64,000 nucleotides of DNA from Nitrospina sp. UBA6727 (GTDB lineage: Bacteria > Nitrospinota > Nitrospinia > Nitrospinales > VA-1). Made by a program: the position numbers and the translations under genes. Of this stretch, positions 38,948 to 47,618 are shown piece after piece; within the stretch, counting starts at the first letter, position 1, and each line of letters starts with the position of its first letter. Where the stretch lies: assembly GCA_002454045.1 (NCBI GenBank), contig DKID01000004.1, forward strand, positions 1 through 64,000. Reading direction: 5' to 3'. Under the pieces are notes generated by a model. The model saw only the letters and a list, made by a program, of their open reading frames with translations, had not been told where the DNA came from and did no database searches.

Positions 38948-39054
38948 CTCATCACGCGGTCAGCGGCGCAACGGTGATGACGGCGGCGCGCGAAAATTTT
39001 TCAGCAGCGACGGTGCAGACGCCATCGCCACGTTCCTCGATTGGCATATTAAAA
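38948..39054. repeat. GC-rich intergenic segment with the GATGACGGCGG motif
   Basis: The gap between the TatD fusion and the DUF423 gene contains GATGACGGCGG at 38976-38986 within a run of short GC-rich words. Copies or close variants also occur at 33701-33734, 53290-53300, 58568-58576 and 62903-62912. No stable hairpin or ORF is evident. Confidence 0.4.
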
Positions 39055-39504
39055 ATGAACGACATCGACCATCCCGACAGTCCGCAAGAAAAAAATAATT
39101 CCGCAGCGCGGCGCGGGCTTGGGTGGGTGTCGCTGGGCGCGGGTCTTGCTGGGTTGAGCGTCATGCTCGGCGCGTTCGGCGCGCATTCTTTAAAGGCGCA
39201 CTTGGTGGAAAAAAAACTCGCCACCTTCCACACCGCCACCGACTACCTCGGTTATCACGCTTTAGGGCTGGTCGCCATCGGCGTTCTCATATATTTGCTC
39301 GGCGGGAAAACTGCTCGCAAGTTGCGATGGTCTGCCGTTTGGATGAGTGCTGGAATCGTTTTCTTCTGCGGCAGTTTGTTCGGACTGGTGTTTGACGGTC
39401 CGCGGTTTCTCGGTCCCATCACTCCGCTGGGCGGATTCTGCTTTATGGTCGGCTGGTTCACGTTGGCTTTCGCTTTGCTGAAACACGAACGGCGCAGCGA
39501 GTAG
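39055..39504 (+). CDS. DUF423 membrane protein (YgdD-like)
   Basis: A 149-residue inner-membrane protein with four hydrophobic helices and the family motif LGAFGAHSLKAHL after a short polar N-terminus. YgdD-type proteins have no established function. The ATG at 39055 matches the family length; an in-frame start at 38974 would extend into GC-rich repeat-like DNA. It converges with the dihaem peroxidase gene. Confidence 0.8.
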   Translation: MNDIDHPDSPQEKNNSAARRGLGWVSLGAGLAGLSVMLGAFGAHSLKAHLVEKKLATFHTATDYLGYHALGLVAIGVLIYLLGGKTARKLRWSAVWMSAGIVFFCGSLFGLVFDGPRFLGPITPLGGFCFMVGWFTLAFALLKHERRSE

Positions 39505-39535
39505 CCGCGCGCCTTTTGCGGTCGCCGTTGTTCGT

Positions 39536-40537
39536 CTAGGGAAGGACGGGCAGTGTCACTAAAATTGGTTCTCCGTCCAGGGCTTTCAAAAACTCCACCA
39601 AATCTTTTTTCTCCTGACTGCTTAGTTCTAGCGGAGTGATGAACGGACTCAAGTTTTCCTTCGTATTCCCGCCGTAGTCGTAGAGGTTGATCACGTCTGT
39701 CAACGTGGCTACGGTTCCATTGTGCATATAAGGAGCGGACTTGGTAATGTCCCGCAACCCCGGCGTCTTGAAGGCTCCCTTGTCGAAGTCATCTTTGCTT
39801 TCGTTGTAGCGTCCTAAGTCGGATTTCAATGGTCCCGCGGCACTGACGCCGATGTTATGAAATCCGCTGTCGGTGAACGCCGGACCATTGTGGCAGATGG
39901 AACATTTGGCTTTACCAAAAAACAGTTCCATCCCATTCACCGCGGAAGCGGACATCGCGCTTTTGTCCCCCGCCCAATATTTATCGTAACTGGAATTTTT
40001 AGAAACTATCGAGCGTTCAAAGGTGGCAATCGCTTTGGCAATGTTATCCACAGTCAACGAGTCTTTTCCGAAGACCGCGTCGAAACGATTTACATAACCG
40101 GGAAGGGCTTTCAATTCGCGAACCAACTCGTCGAAGTTCTGATTCATTTCATCGGGCGCGGCGATGGGTCCGCTCGCTTGCTCTTCTAGTGATTTTGCGC
40201 GACCATCCCACATTTGCAATTCGAAATAACCACTGTTGATTACCGTCGGCGCGTGTCGGCCCAACTCCTTTTGGCCATTGCCTAAGGAGCGGGGAAGACC
40301 GTCGCTCCAGCCTAATCCGGGATTGTGGCAAGTAGCGCAACTGATCCAGTTGCTGCCAGAAAGTCGCGGGTCAAAATAAAGCATCTTCCCCAACTCTTCT
40401 TTTTCTTGCGACCATGCATTGTCAGCGGGATGCTTCATTTCCGGGACGGGGTCGTAGAATGAATCTTCTTCGGCAAAAATTCCAACGGGGGAAAAACTAA
40501 CTGCACAAAAAATTGCGATGAGCCAAGCGCGTTTCAT
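39536..40537 (-). CDS. dihaem cytochrome c peroxidase (MauG/CcpA family)
   Basis: A periplasmic protein of 333 residues with signal peptide and two haem c sites: CATCH (about residue 61) and CSICH (about residue 213). The family motif YMHNGTVATLTDVINLYDYGG near the C-terminus supports the peroxidase fold. Such enzymes reduce hydrogen peroxide with electrons from cytochrome c or a cupredoxin. It lies downstream of msrA on the same strand; both deal with oxidative damage. Confidence 0.92.
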   Translation of the reverse strand: MKRAWLIAIFCAVSFSPVGIFAEEDSFYDPVPEMKHPADNAWSQEKEELGKMLYFDPRLSGSNWISCATCHNPGLGWSDGLPRSLGNGQKELGRHAPTVINSGYFELQMWDGRAKSLEEQASGPIAAPDEMNQNFDELVRELKALPGYVNRFDAVFGKDSLTVDNIAKAIATFERSIVSKNSSYDKYWAGDKSAMSASAVNGMELFFGKAKCSICHNGPAFTDSGFHNIGVSAAGPLKSDLGRYNESKDDFDKGAFKTPGLRDITKSAPYMHNGTVATLTDVINLYDYGGNTKENLSPFITPLELSSQEKKDLVEFLKALDGEPILVTLPVLP

Positions 40538-40594
40538 AAAATAATTCTCCTGATTAAACTTTTTTGTTACGGGTTATTGTGTTCTGGAAATATA

Positions 40595-41062
40595 TTAATG
40601 ACAACTTCCGAGTCCGCGTTTTTCCAAATATTTCTGGTGATAATCTTCCGCCGCGTAGTATTTCGCCGCCGGAGTAATTTCCGTGACGATGGCGGAATGA
40701 AAACGCCTCGACTCGTCAGCCTTCGCCTTCGACGCTTCTGCGGAGGCTTGCTGCTCTGGGGAATGATAAAAAATTGCGGAGCGATACTGCGTTCCTCTAT
40801 CGGGACCTTGCCGGTTTAATGTCGTGGGGTCGTGGCAACTCCACAACACATTGAGCAACTCTTCATACGAAACGACGGCGGAGTCAAATTCAACTCGAAC
40901 CACTTCGGCGTGCCCGGAACGTCCGGTGCAAACTTGTTCGTAAGTTGGGTCTTCAGTTGTCCCGCCCGCGTAACCCACCGAGGTGGAGATGACCCCCGCC
41001 GTTTTTTGAAAAGTCAATTCCACTCCCCAGAAACATCCCGCGCCGAAAGTAGCGACCGCCAT
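40595..41062 (-). CDS. msrA: peptide methionine-S-sulfoxide reductase
   Basis: Repairs oxidised methionine. The 155-residue protein has the nucleophile Cys10 in GAGCFWGVE, the family stretch GYAGGTTEDPTYEQVCTG, and a Cys near the C-terminus. Length is typical of MsrA without MsrB. A strong GGAGGAGG at 41069-41076 lies just upstream and immediately follows the stop of the small membrane ORF. Confidence 0.95.
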   Translation of the reverse strand: MAVATFGAGCFWGVELTFQKTAGVISTSVGYAGGTTEDPTYEQVCTGRSGHAEVVRVEFDSAVVSYEELLNVLWSCHDPTTLNRQGPDRGTQYRSAIFYHSPEQQASAEASKAKADESRRFHSAIVTEITPAAKYYAAEDYHQKYLEKRGLGSCH

Positions 41063-41077
41063 ATTCTTCCCTCCTCC

Positions 41078-41251
41078 TTAACCGCGACTTCGGTTATAAA
41101 ATCTGTAGCAATAGCCCAGAAGAATTATGACCGCGAACGCCAAGACGGTGAAATGAAATTTGTATTCGACGGAATACCAACTCGGAGAAAAACGCACCGT
41201 GCCGTTAATCTTGCGGGAATAATGCTTCAACGCTTCGCCGTATTCTATCAT
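41078..41251 (-). CDS. possible small membrane protein upstream of msrA
   Basis: A 57-residue ORF (ATG at 41249-41251) with a charged N-terminal half and a C-terminal hydrophobic helix (FTVLAFAVIILLGY) followed by a basic tail. Its TAA stop abuts the msrA ribosome site, suggesting coupled translation. There is no clear ribosome site of its own. Unknown family; the coding call rests on position and the membrane helix. Confidence 0.45.
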   Translation of the reverse strand: MIEYGEALKHYSRKINGTVRFSPSWYSVEYKFHFTVLAFAVIILLGYCYRFYNRSRG

Positions 41252-41458
41252 CAAGTGAACGGGGAACCGATCTTGCCCGTGATTTTCCTTCCGAAAAACG
41301 CAACATGAAATTTATCTTAACATTCCGCCGACCGCAGGAACAACCAGCAAAAACTTTTCGCGCCGCGCCGTGCCACCGACCGCGGCAGAGAATTTTGGAC
41401 GCCGGCGCGAAAAATTGTTATCATCCGCAATGGTCCAAACTTCAATAGGAGAATCGTC

Positions 41459-42205
41459 ATGGATGTTCTAATAATCCTGCTGGTATTGCTCGCCTTGCTA
41501 ATGTTCAGCACGTTCAAAGTTTTGCGCGAATACGAAAGAGGTGTGATTTTTTTATTCGGAAGATTCTGGAAAGTGAAAGGTCCGGGAATCATCATCGTCA
41601 TCCCCGGAGTCCAAAAAATGGTCAAGGTAAGTTTGCGCACGGTGGTCATGGATGTGCCGCCGCAGGACATCATCACCAAAGATAACGTCACCGTGAAAGT
41701 CAACGCCGTCATCTATTTTCGCGTGGTGGATTCCAGAAAAGCGATCATCGAAGTGGAAGACTATCTTTACGCAACTTCCCAACTTTCGCAAACTACTTTG
41801 CGGAGTATTCTCGGACAGAGCACGCTGGACGATTTGTTGTCCAATCGGGAAGACATCAACGCGCATCTGCAAAGAGTCATCGATGAACAAACCGAACCGT
41901 GGGGAGTGAAAGTCGCCAACGTAGAAGTCAAGAACGTTGACCTGCCGCAAGAAATGCAACGCGCCCTGGCGAAGCAGGCAGAAGCCGAGCGCGAAAGGCG
42001 CGCCAAGGTCATCAACGCGCAAGGCGAGTTTGAAGCGGCGCAGAAAACTTGCGACGCCGCCGACCTTATCGGCGCGCATCCTCCCGCTTTGCAGTTACGC
42101 TTTTTCCAAACTTTGCTCGACCTTTCTTCCGGCGAGGGGACGCACACTTATCTCCCCATCCCGATTGAATTGTTCGACTCGCTTCGCAAAGGGAAAGACG
42201 CTTAG
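41459..42205 (+). CDS. SPFH/stomatin-like membrane protein (slipin)
   Basis: A 248-residue protein with an N-terminal membrane hairpin (LIILLVLLALLMF), the SPFH domain (YERGVIFLFGRFWKVKGPGI, DVPPQDIITKDNVTVKVNAV) and a helical coiled-coil stretch rich in AEAERERRAKV. Such proteins scaffold membrane microdomains and are often paired with an NfeD-like protein, which is not found here. A GGAGAA ribosome site precedes the ATG. It is divergent from the small membrane ORF and msrA. Confidence 0.9.
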   Translation: MDVLIILLVLLALLMFSTFKVLREYERGVIFLFGRFWKVKGPGIIIVIPGVQKMVKVSLRTVVMDVPPQDIITKDNVTVKVNAVIYFRVVDSRKAIIEVEDYLYATSQLSQTTLRSILGQSTLDDLLSNREDINAHLQRVIDEQTEPWGVKVANVEVKNVDLPQEMQRALAKQAEAERERRAKVINAQGEFEAAQKTCDAADLIGAHPPALQLRFFQTLLDLSSGEGTHTYLPIPIELFDSLRKGKDA

Positions 42206-42220
42206 GCGCGCGGCGCGAAA

Positions 42221-43342
42221 CTAAGGGCGCAAAAGGTGAATCAAATTTCCCGCGGCGTAAACGCGGACGACCGCCAAAGAATCTTGCAACAACTCCACCA
42301 ATATCGGGAAAGCCTCCGCGCCGCCCATCATCCCTACCGCTCGCACCGCCGCCGTGCGAACCCGAGAGTGGTCGTCCCGCAACGCCGTCTTCAGCAGACT
42401 TACGCGGCCGAGAATTTTCGTTTCTCCCAAAACCCGCGCGGTGGCACTACGCACGCCAAAGTCAGGATGCCGCAACAAATCCGCAAACACGTTCTGGCAA
42501 GAGTCGGAATCCATGCGGCTCAACGCCACCGCCGCCGCGAGCCTCACCATCCCGTCATCGTCCACGCATAAGGGAAGCAAATCCGACTGCGCCGCGCGAA
42601 GGTTGCCCATCGCCAACGCCGCCGCGTACCGAACTGACGCGTTGTCCCGCGCGATCAATTCCCTGAGTTTCGGCAACATTTCCGCCGTGGCTTTTCCCGC
42701 GACCGCTTTCAAACTGTAGAACACCATCTCCGGTTCCGCGTGGTCAAACAACTTCGCCAGATGCGGCAAAACTTCGCGGGTGCCAATCTTGCCAAGGTAT
42801 CCAATCGCCTGATACCTACGGTCGGCGACGGGATGCGTAAGCGGCGCCAACACGTTTTGAAGATATTTTTTTTCGCCGCGCTTGACCAGTCCCGACGAAG
42901 CCGCCATGCGCATCGGCACGTCGTAAGATTTTAGAAACGCGCGCACTTCATCCACCGCGTCGGGTCCGCCTTCATCGCCAAGTATTTCAACCGCCGCGCT
43001 GCGAACCCAGATGTCGGCGTCGTCCGTCATCCTGCGCGCCGCCCGCAACACATCGGCGCGGGAAACTTTTTGCAATCCTTGCAACGCAAACAAGCGCGCC
43101 GTCGGATAAACATCTTCCGTCGCCGCGTTGAGCAACGGGACGAGTTGCGCGTCGCGGGATTCCCCCGCCGCCCGCGCCGCGGCGGCTCTCACAAACGCTT
43201 GCTCATTTTTATAGGCGTTGCGCAAAACCGCCACGCTGGTTGCGCGGATTTTCTCGACCACCGCGGCGGTTGGGGAGTCGGCAAATCCCATCGCGGGGAC
43301 GGCGAAAAGAACCAGCAGGCAAGCCGCCGTTGGACGCGTCAT
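42221..43342 (-). CDS. secreted HEAT-repeat protein
   Basis: A 373-residue protein with a signal peptide (MTRPTAACLLVLFAVPAMGF) and tandem HEAT-like helical repeats with alternating Ala, Leu and Val patterns through residues 30-370. It likely acts as a periplasmic scaffold. The ATG at 43342 overlaps the glycosyltransferase stop (ATGA), so the two are translationally coupled. Confidence 0.8.
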   Translation of the reverse strand: MTRPTAACLLVLFAVPAMGFADSPTAAVVEKIRATSVAVLRNAYKNEQAFVRAAAARAAGESRDAQLVPLLNAATEDVYPTARLFALQGLQKVSRADVLRAARRMTDDADIWVRSAAVEILGDEGGPDAVDEVRAFLKSYDVPMRMAASSGLVKRGEKKYLQNVLAPLTHPVADRRYQAIGYLGKIGTREVLPHLAKLFDHAEPEMVFYSLKAVAGKATAEMLPKLRELIARDNASVRYAAALAMGNLRAAQSDLLPLCVDDDGMVRLAAAVALSRMDSDSCQNVFADLLRHPDFGVRSATARVLGETKILGRVSLLKTALRDDHSRVRTAAVRAVGMMGGAEAFPILVELLQDSLAVVRVYAAGNLIHLLRP

Positions 43343-44190
43343 CGACGAGGCTCCGCCACGCAACGCGAATATCCGGCGATTAAGTTTTGATAATATTTTT
43401 TCTCGCGATTTTTACCGCGCTTGCCGAAGCCGTGAATAAGGATTTCGCATTTTTCAATCATCATCGTCACGACGCGGTTTCGTTGCTCGTCGTCCAGTTG
43501 GTTTTCTTGCAACAATTTTTCCAGCGCGAAAACCCGCCAGCGATCCATCCCCCAATATTTGCGCGACAACTGGTCGTCGTGTCCGCCGCGTTTGGTGATT
43601 AATTTTTCGTCGATGCAATGGAACGGATAACGTTGCGCGATGCGTAGCCACAAATCATAATCTTCGCACACCCGCATGGACTCATCGAAGCCGCCGATGT
43701 TGCTCAACATTTTTGTGCGCAGCAACACCGACGACGGGCTGACGATGCACAACGGCAAACAATATTGAAAAACATCGCCGGAATATTTTCGGTGCTTGTT
43801 CGCCGGGTTCACCCGCGTCCCGTTGCGAATCCATATCTCGTCCGTATAAACCACTTGCGAATCCGGGCGGCGTTCCATCCATTTGATTTGCGCCGCCAAC
43901 TTGCGCGGTTCCCACAAATCGTCCGAGTCGAGAAACGCGATGTAGTTTCCGCGCGCCGCCACCACGCCGCGGTTGCGGGCAAAAGAGACGCCGCGGTTTT
44001 TCTCCAGCCGAATTAGTTTTACCGCGGGGAACCGTCCCACCAAAACGGCGGTGTCGTCCGTGGAGCCGTCATCCACCACGATCAATTCAAAGTCGGCGAA
44101 ACTTTGCGCCAGAACGGAGCGGAGCGAATCCTCCAAACAATAACCTCTGTTGAATGTTGGGATGATGACGGAGACCAGCGGTTTCGACAT
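43339..44190 (-). CDS. family 2 glycosyltransferase
   Basis: A 283-residue GT-A enzyme: SVIIPTFNRGYCLEDSLRS at the N-terminus, the nucleotide-binding DDGSTDDT, and the metal-binding DSDDLWEPRKL. The acceptor is unknown; polysaccharide or glycan synthesis is likely. The start at 44190 fits the family N-terminus; an in-frame start at 44388 would prepend unrelated sequence. The HEAT-repeat gene overlaps its stop. Confidence 0.88.
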   Translation of the reverse strand: MSKPLVSVIIPTFNRGYCLEDSLRSVLAQSFADFELIVVDDGSTDDTAVLVGRFPAVKLIRLEKNRGVSFARNRGVVAARGNYIAFLDSDDLWEPRKLAAQIKWMERRPDSQVVYTDEIWIRNGTRVNPANKHRKYSGDVFQYCLPLCIVSPSSVLLRTKMLSNIGGFDESMRVCEDYDLWLRIAQRYPFHCIDEKLITKRGGHDDQLSRKYWGMDRWRVFALEKLLQENQLDDEQRNRVVTMMIEKCEILIHGFGKRGKNREKKYYQNLIAGYSRCVAEPRR

Positions 44191-44415
44191 TATTTTTTGC
44201 GCGTTGCATGACGACGAGTTCAGCCCGCGGTAATCGCGTCCGCGAACGCCGCAAACCGTTGCCGTCAAAATTAAAGAACGCAAGCATATCACAGCCGCCG
44301 CCGCGCCATAAATGCCTTGACAAAGCGCCGCGGTTTTCATAACAATGATTGTTTTGTGTAAGGGAGCGGATTTAAAAACAGCGGGCAACGGCGCGGTTCA
44401 CTACTCAGGTTTGCT

Positions 44416-45429
44416 ATGGAATTCGAAGACGTTACGCAAGATTTAAAAAGCGATCTCGCCAGGGTTGAAGAGGCGATAAGTCAGAACTATAAATCAGATG
44501 TGCCGCTCATTCCGGGCATCAGTTCCTACCTGATGAGTTGCGGCGGCAAGCGCATCCGCCCCATGCTCGTCCTTCTCGCCGCCAAACTTTGCGGGCGCGA
44601 AACCGATGACACCGTTGTCAAACACGGGTGCGCCATTGAGTACCTTCACGCCGCTACTTTGCTCCACGACGACGTGGTGGACGAGACGACGGTTCGGCGC
44701 GGGAAAGAAACCGTCAACGCCAAGTGGGGGAGCGACGCCAGCATTCTCGTCGGCGACTTTCTCATCTCCCGCGCCATCCTAATTTTGGCGAAAGACTGCG
44801 AGCGCAAAATCATCCAAGCCGTCACCGAAGCGACGAAAGTTCTCGTCGAAGGCGGCATCTTCGAATACACCGAAGCCCGCAACATAGAAGTTGGCGAACG
44901 GCACATCCTCAACGTCATCTACCGCAAAACTTCGTCCATGATTTCCGTCAGCGCGCGACTCGGATGCCTGCTCGCCAACGCGACCGAGCAACAAGAAACC
45001 GCCATCATTTCCTTCGGCGACGATTTCGGCATGGCTTTTCAATTGATGGATGACGCGCTCGACTACGACGCCGATGAAGCTCTGCTAGGGAAACCGCCGG
45101 GGACAGATTTTAAGGAAGGCCACGTCACTCTGCCGTTGCATCATCTTTATAACAATGCAGACCGGCCGCTGAAAAAAGAAATCGAAGCCTTCATCAAAAA
45201 CGAAAACATCACGGAAAAAGATTTGCGATACATCGTCGGACAAATGCATCAACATAAATCCATCGACTACACCCTGAACCTCGCCTGCTTCTACAGCGAC
45301 CGCGCCAAATCGCATCTCAAAAAAGCCGACTTCCCGGCGCCGCAATATCTTGAGCACCTCACCGCCGTGGCAGATTATATTTGCAGTCGGCACGCAGGAA
45401 GCAGCACCGCGGCTCTATCGCCAAAGTGA
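44416..45429 (+). CDS. ispB: polyprenyl (octaprenyl) diphosphate synthase
   Basis: Builds the side chain of respiratory quinones. The 337-residue protein has the first aspartate-rich motif LLHDDVVDE, the second MDDALDYDAD (a variant of DDxxD) and the family stretch GGKRIRPMLVLLAA. Chain length cannot be read from the sequence; the symbol is used in the sense of a long-chain trans-prenyl synthase. Its stop overlaps the GTG start of the TPR-cupredoxin gene (GTGA). Confidence 0.9.
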   Translation: MEFEDVTQDLKSDLARVEEAISQNYKSDVPLIPGISSYLMSCGGKRIRPMLVLLAAKLCGRETDDTVVKHGCAIEYLHAATLLHDDVVDETTVRRGKETVNAKWGSDASILVGDFLISRAILILAKDCERKIIQAVTEATKVLVEGGIFEYTEARNIEVGERHILNVIYRKTSSMISVSARLGCLLANATEQQETAIISFGDDFGMAFQLMDDALDYDADEALLGKPPGTDFKEGHVTLPLHHLYNNADRPLKKEIEAFIKNENITEKDLRYIVGQMHQHKSIDYTLNLACFYSDRAKSHLKKADFPAPQYLEHLTAVADYICSRHAGSSTAALSPK

Positions 45430-46805
45430 AAACCATTACATCCCTTAAAAAATGCGGCGCGATTTTTCTGGCGTGTTGCCTGTTGCTGCTTTTTAGTTGC
45501 CCGATAGTTTTTGCGACTTCCGACGACGACGCAAAATCTCACTATCAAGAAGCAATGAAACTGAGTCGGCAACAGAAGTGGAACGACGCCATCGCCACGT
45601 TCACGAAAGCCGCCGAACTCGCGCCGCAAGACGGATTGATTCAAGCGAACCTCGGCGTCGCCTTCAGTCAAACGGGAATGCACAAGGAAGCCCTGCTCTC
45701 CTTCGAAAAAGCTTTGCGGCTGGGGTATGACTCTCCCGGCTTGCGTTACAACCGCGGAGTTTCCTTCGCCCGCGTCAAGTTGCTGGACGAGGCTGTGCGG
45801 GAATTGGAGACGGCGTTGAACATGGACCGCAGAATGGTGAAAGCGGAATATGATCTTGGGGTTGTATACAATTTGCGGGGAGAACGCGGGAAGGCGTTAG
45901 ACAAAGTTGAAACTTTGTTCAAGAGAAATAATAAACTTTCGAAAAAACTATTTGACCAGATTGCATCCGATTACAAGGTCGTTTCCGTGGACGACGGCGG
46001 AACTTTGAAGGGCCGCGTCACGCTTTCCGGGCGAGTTCCCAAGGCTCGTTCTTTCCATCTAATCCACTCGCCGAACATCGAATTCTGCGCGAGGATATCG
46101 GATGGAAAAGGTCACCGACTGCTGTTCGATTTCACCGTTTCACACAATCGAGGACTGAAAGATACCATCATCTATTTGGCGAACGTTGAAAAAGGGAAAC
46201 CGTTTTCGCCGAAAATGCAAACCTTTCACATCGACCGTTGCCGAGCCAACCGTTACGTAATCGGCGCCAAAAACGGCGAGAACATTTTGTTGGAAAATAC
46301 AGACCCCGTCCAGCACGAGATAGTTACTTATGAAATCCGCAACATTTATTCGGACCAGACCAGCAACCGTCCGCTTCCCGAAAAATCTAGTCAGATGCGA
46401 AATGTTTTTGTGCGCAACGACGCGGAGGAATTCATCATCAAATGCAATCTCCATCCCTTCATCCAAACCCACGCGTATCTGGTGCAAAATCCTTATTACA
46501 CGGTTTCGGATTCGGACGGCAACTTCAGCATCGCAAATATTCTCCCTGGCGACTACGAGGTGATCGCGTGGCATCCTTATATTCCGGAGCAAAGAGCGCG
46601 GGTCACCATTCCCGAAAAGGGCGAAGCCAATCTGAATTTTGATTTTAAGGGAGAGGACGAAAGAAGAAAGTTGTATCAGGATGATATCGAAGGCTATCGA
46701 TTCAACACTTGGTTTTCCAGTAAGAAAAAATTTTACGGCGGCCCGAGGATTGATGACCCCGTCGAAGAGTTGCAGGCATTTTGCGATGAAGACCACCTGT
46801 GCTGA
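45426..46805 (+). CDS. TPR protein with cupredoxin-like and carboxypeptidase-regulatory-like domains
   Basis: A 459-residue exported protein. Residues 1 to about 32 form a signal peptide. TPR helices follow (45 to about 170; YQEAMKLSRQQKWNDAIATF and LGVAFSQTGMHKEALLSFEKAL). The second half resembles the cupredoxin proteins at 59455-60312 and 63081-63893: NIEFC, LKDTIIYLANVEKGKPF, His in VQHEIVT, Cys340-x2-His343-x2-Ile346 (CNLHPFI), then QNPYY and a CarboxypepD_reg-like domain. The axial Met seen in the paralogues is Ile here. The GTG at 45426 overlaps the ispB stop, so the two are probably co-transcribed. Confidence 0.75.
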   Translation: MKTITSLKKCGAIFLACCLLLLFSCPIVFATSDDDAKSHYQEAMKLSRQQKWNDAIATFTKAAELAPQDGLIQANLGVAFSQTGMHKEALLSFEKALRLGYDSPGLRYNRGVSFARVKLLDEAVRELETALNMDRRMVKAEYDLGVVYNLRGERGKALDKVETLFKRNNKLSKKLFDQIASDYKVVSVDDGGTLKGRVTLSGRVPKARSFHLIHSPNIEFCARISDGKGHRLLFDFTVSHNRGLKDTIIYLANVEKGKPFSPKMQTFHIDRCRANRYVIGAKNGENILLENTDPVQHEIVTYEIRNIYSDQTSNRPLPEKSSQMRNVFVRNDAEEFIIKCNLHPFIQTHAYLVQNPYYTVSDSDGNFSIANILPGDYEVIAWHPYIPEQRARVTIPEKGEANLNFDFKGEDERRKLYQDDIEGYRFNTWFSSKKKFYGGPRIDDPVEELQAFCDEDHLC

Positions 46806-46840
46806 TAGCCGACGGCCATAAACAATTCCGTCGCCCGCTG

Positions 46841-47479
46841 CTAATAATCCTCGACGGTTTCACGAATCACCACCGCGTTTAATTTGTACTGACTTCTTGC
46901 CAATCTCGCCGCCTGCCGCGCTTTTTCCTCATCCGCGTACCTTCCCAGAAAAACCCGGTGCCAGGTTCCAGAATGATCGCCAACTTCCGCGCGCGTTAAA
47001 AATGCGTCGAAACCTTTTTCTTGCAGACGCATTTTCAAAGCGCCCGCGCGCGCCGCGTCCCGGAACGAACTCACCTGAACGGCGTAAGAGTGTCTCTCTT
47101 TAATTTTAGTTTTAGGTTTAGACGGCGACCCCGACGGCGCTTGTTTTTCAACGGGCAAAGTTAAACGAGCGGTCTCAACTTCAGCAGGCATCGCCGGCGC
47201 AGTCGTGGGAAGTGCGGTTGGCAACAACTTGCCGTCGAGTCCCACATGCCGGGTCATGGTGGGGTCGTTCAAAGTTTCAAAGAAAGTATAAACCCGCGGC
47301 GCGGATTCGGTCGTAGCAACTTTTTCGCGGTCGCGGTCGCGGTTGAGTTTGGGTTTGACGGCGCGCAATTTTTTCGCGGACGCCTCCTCTTTCTGGAACC
47401 CGACTAATGAATTGATTTCCGAAAAATGCAATCCCACCGCCGCCGCCACCAAAAAAATCATTACAAGGATAAGTCTCAT
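46841..47479 (-). CDS. SPOR-domain protein
   Basis: A 212-residue protein with an N-terminal membrane anchor (MRLILVMIFLVAAAVGLHF), a long Pro/Thr/Ala linker and a C-terminal SPOR domain (SYAVQVSSFRDAARAGALKM and GTWHRVFLGRYADEEKARQAA). SPOR domains bind denuded peptidoglycan at the division site. It is downstream of argS on the same strand, after 139 bases of GC-rich repetitive DNA. Confidence 0.88.
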   Translation of the reverse strand: MRLILVMIFLVAAAVGLHFSEINSLVGFQKEEASAKKLRAVKPKLNRDRDREKVATTESAPRVYTFFETLNDPTMTRHVGLDGKLLPTALPTTAPAMPAEVETARLTLPVEKQAPSGSPSKPKTKIKERHSYAVQVSSFRDAARAGALKMRLQEKGFDAFLTRAEVGDHSGTWHRVFLGRYADEEKARQAARLARSQYKLNAVVIRETVEDY

Positions 47480-47618
47480 AAATTAATCGCACTCGCTAAA
47501 ATTAATATTTTCCACGACGGCGTGACAGTCGTGTCGTTACCGCCGCCGCCATCACTGTCGCCACCGTGTCACCGGCGGCGTCACCATCGTCATCGTCGCG
47601 TTGGTCGCGGCGCAGCGG
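47480..47618. repeat. GC-rich repetitive intergenic spacer before the SPOR gene
   Basis: The gap contains tandem-like words such as ACCGCCGCCGCC and GTCACCATCGTCATCGTCG. It belongs to the class of GC-rich intergenic stretches that recur through the window. No convincing hairpin, ORF or known element was found. Confidence 0.35.
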
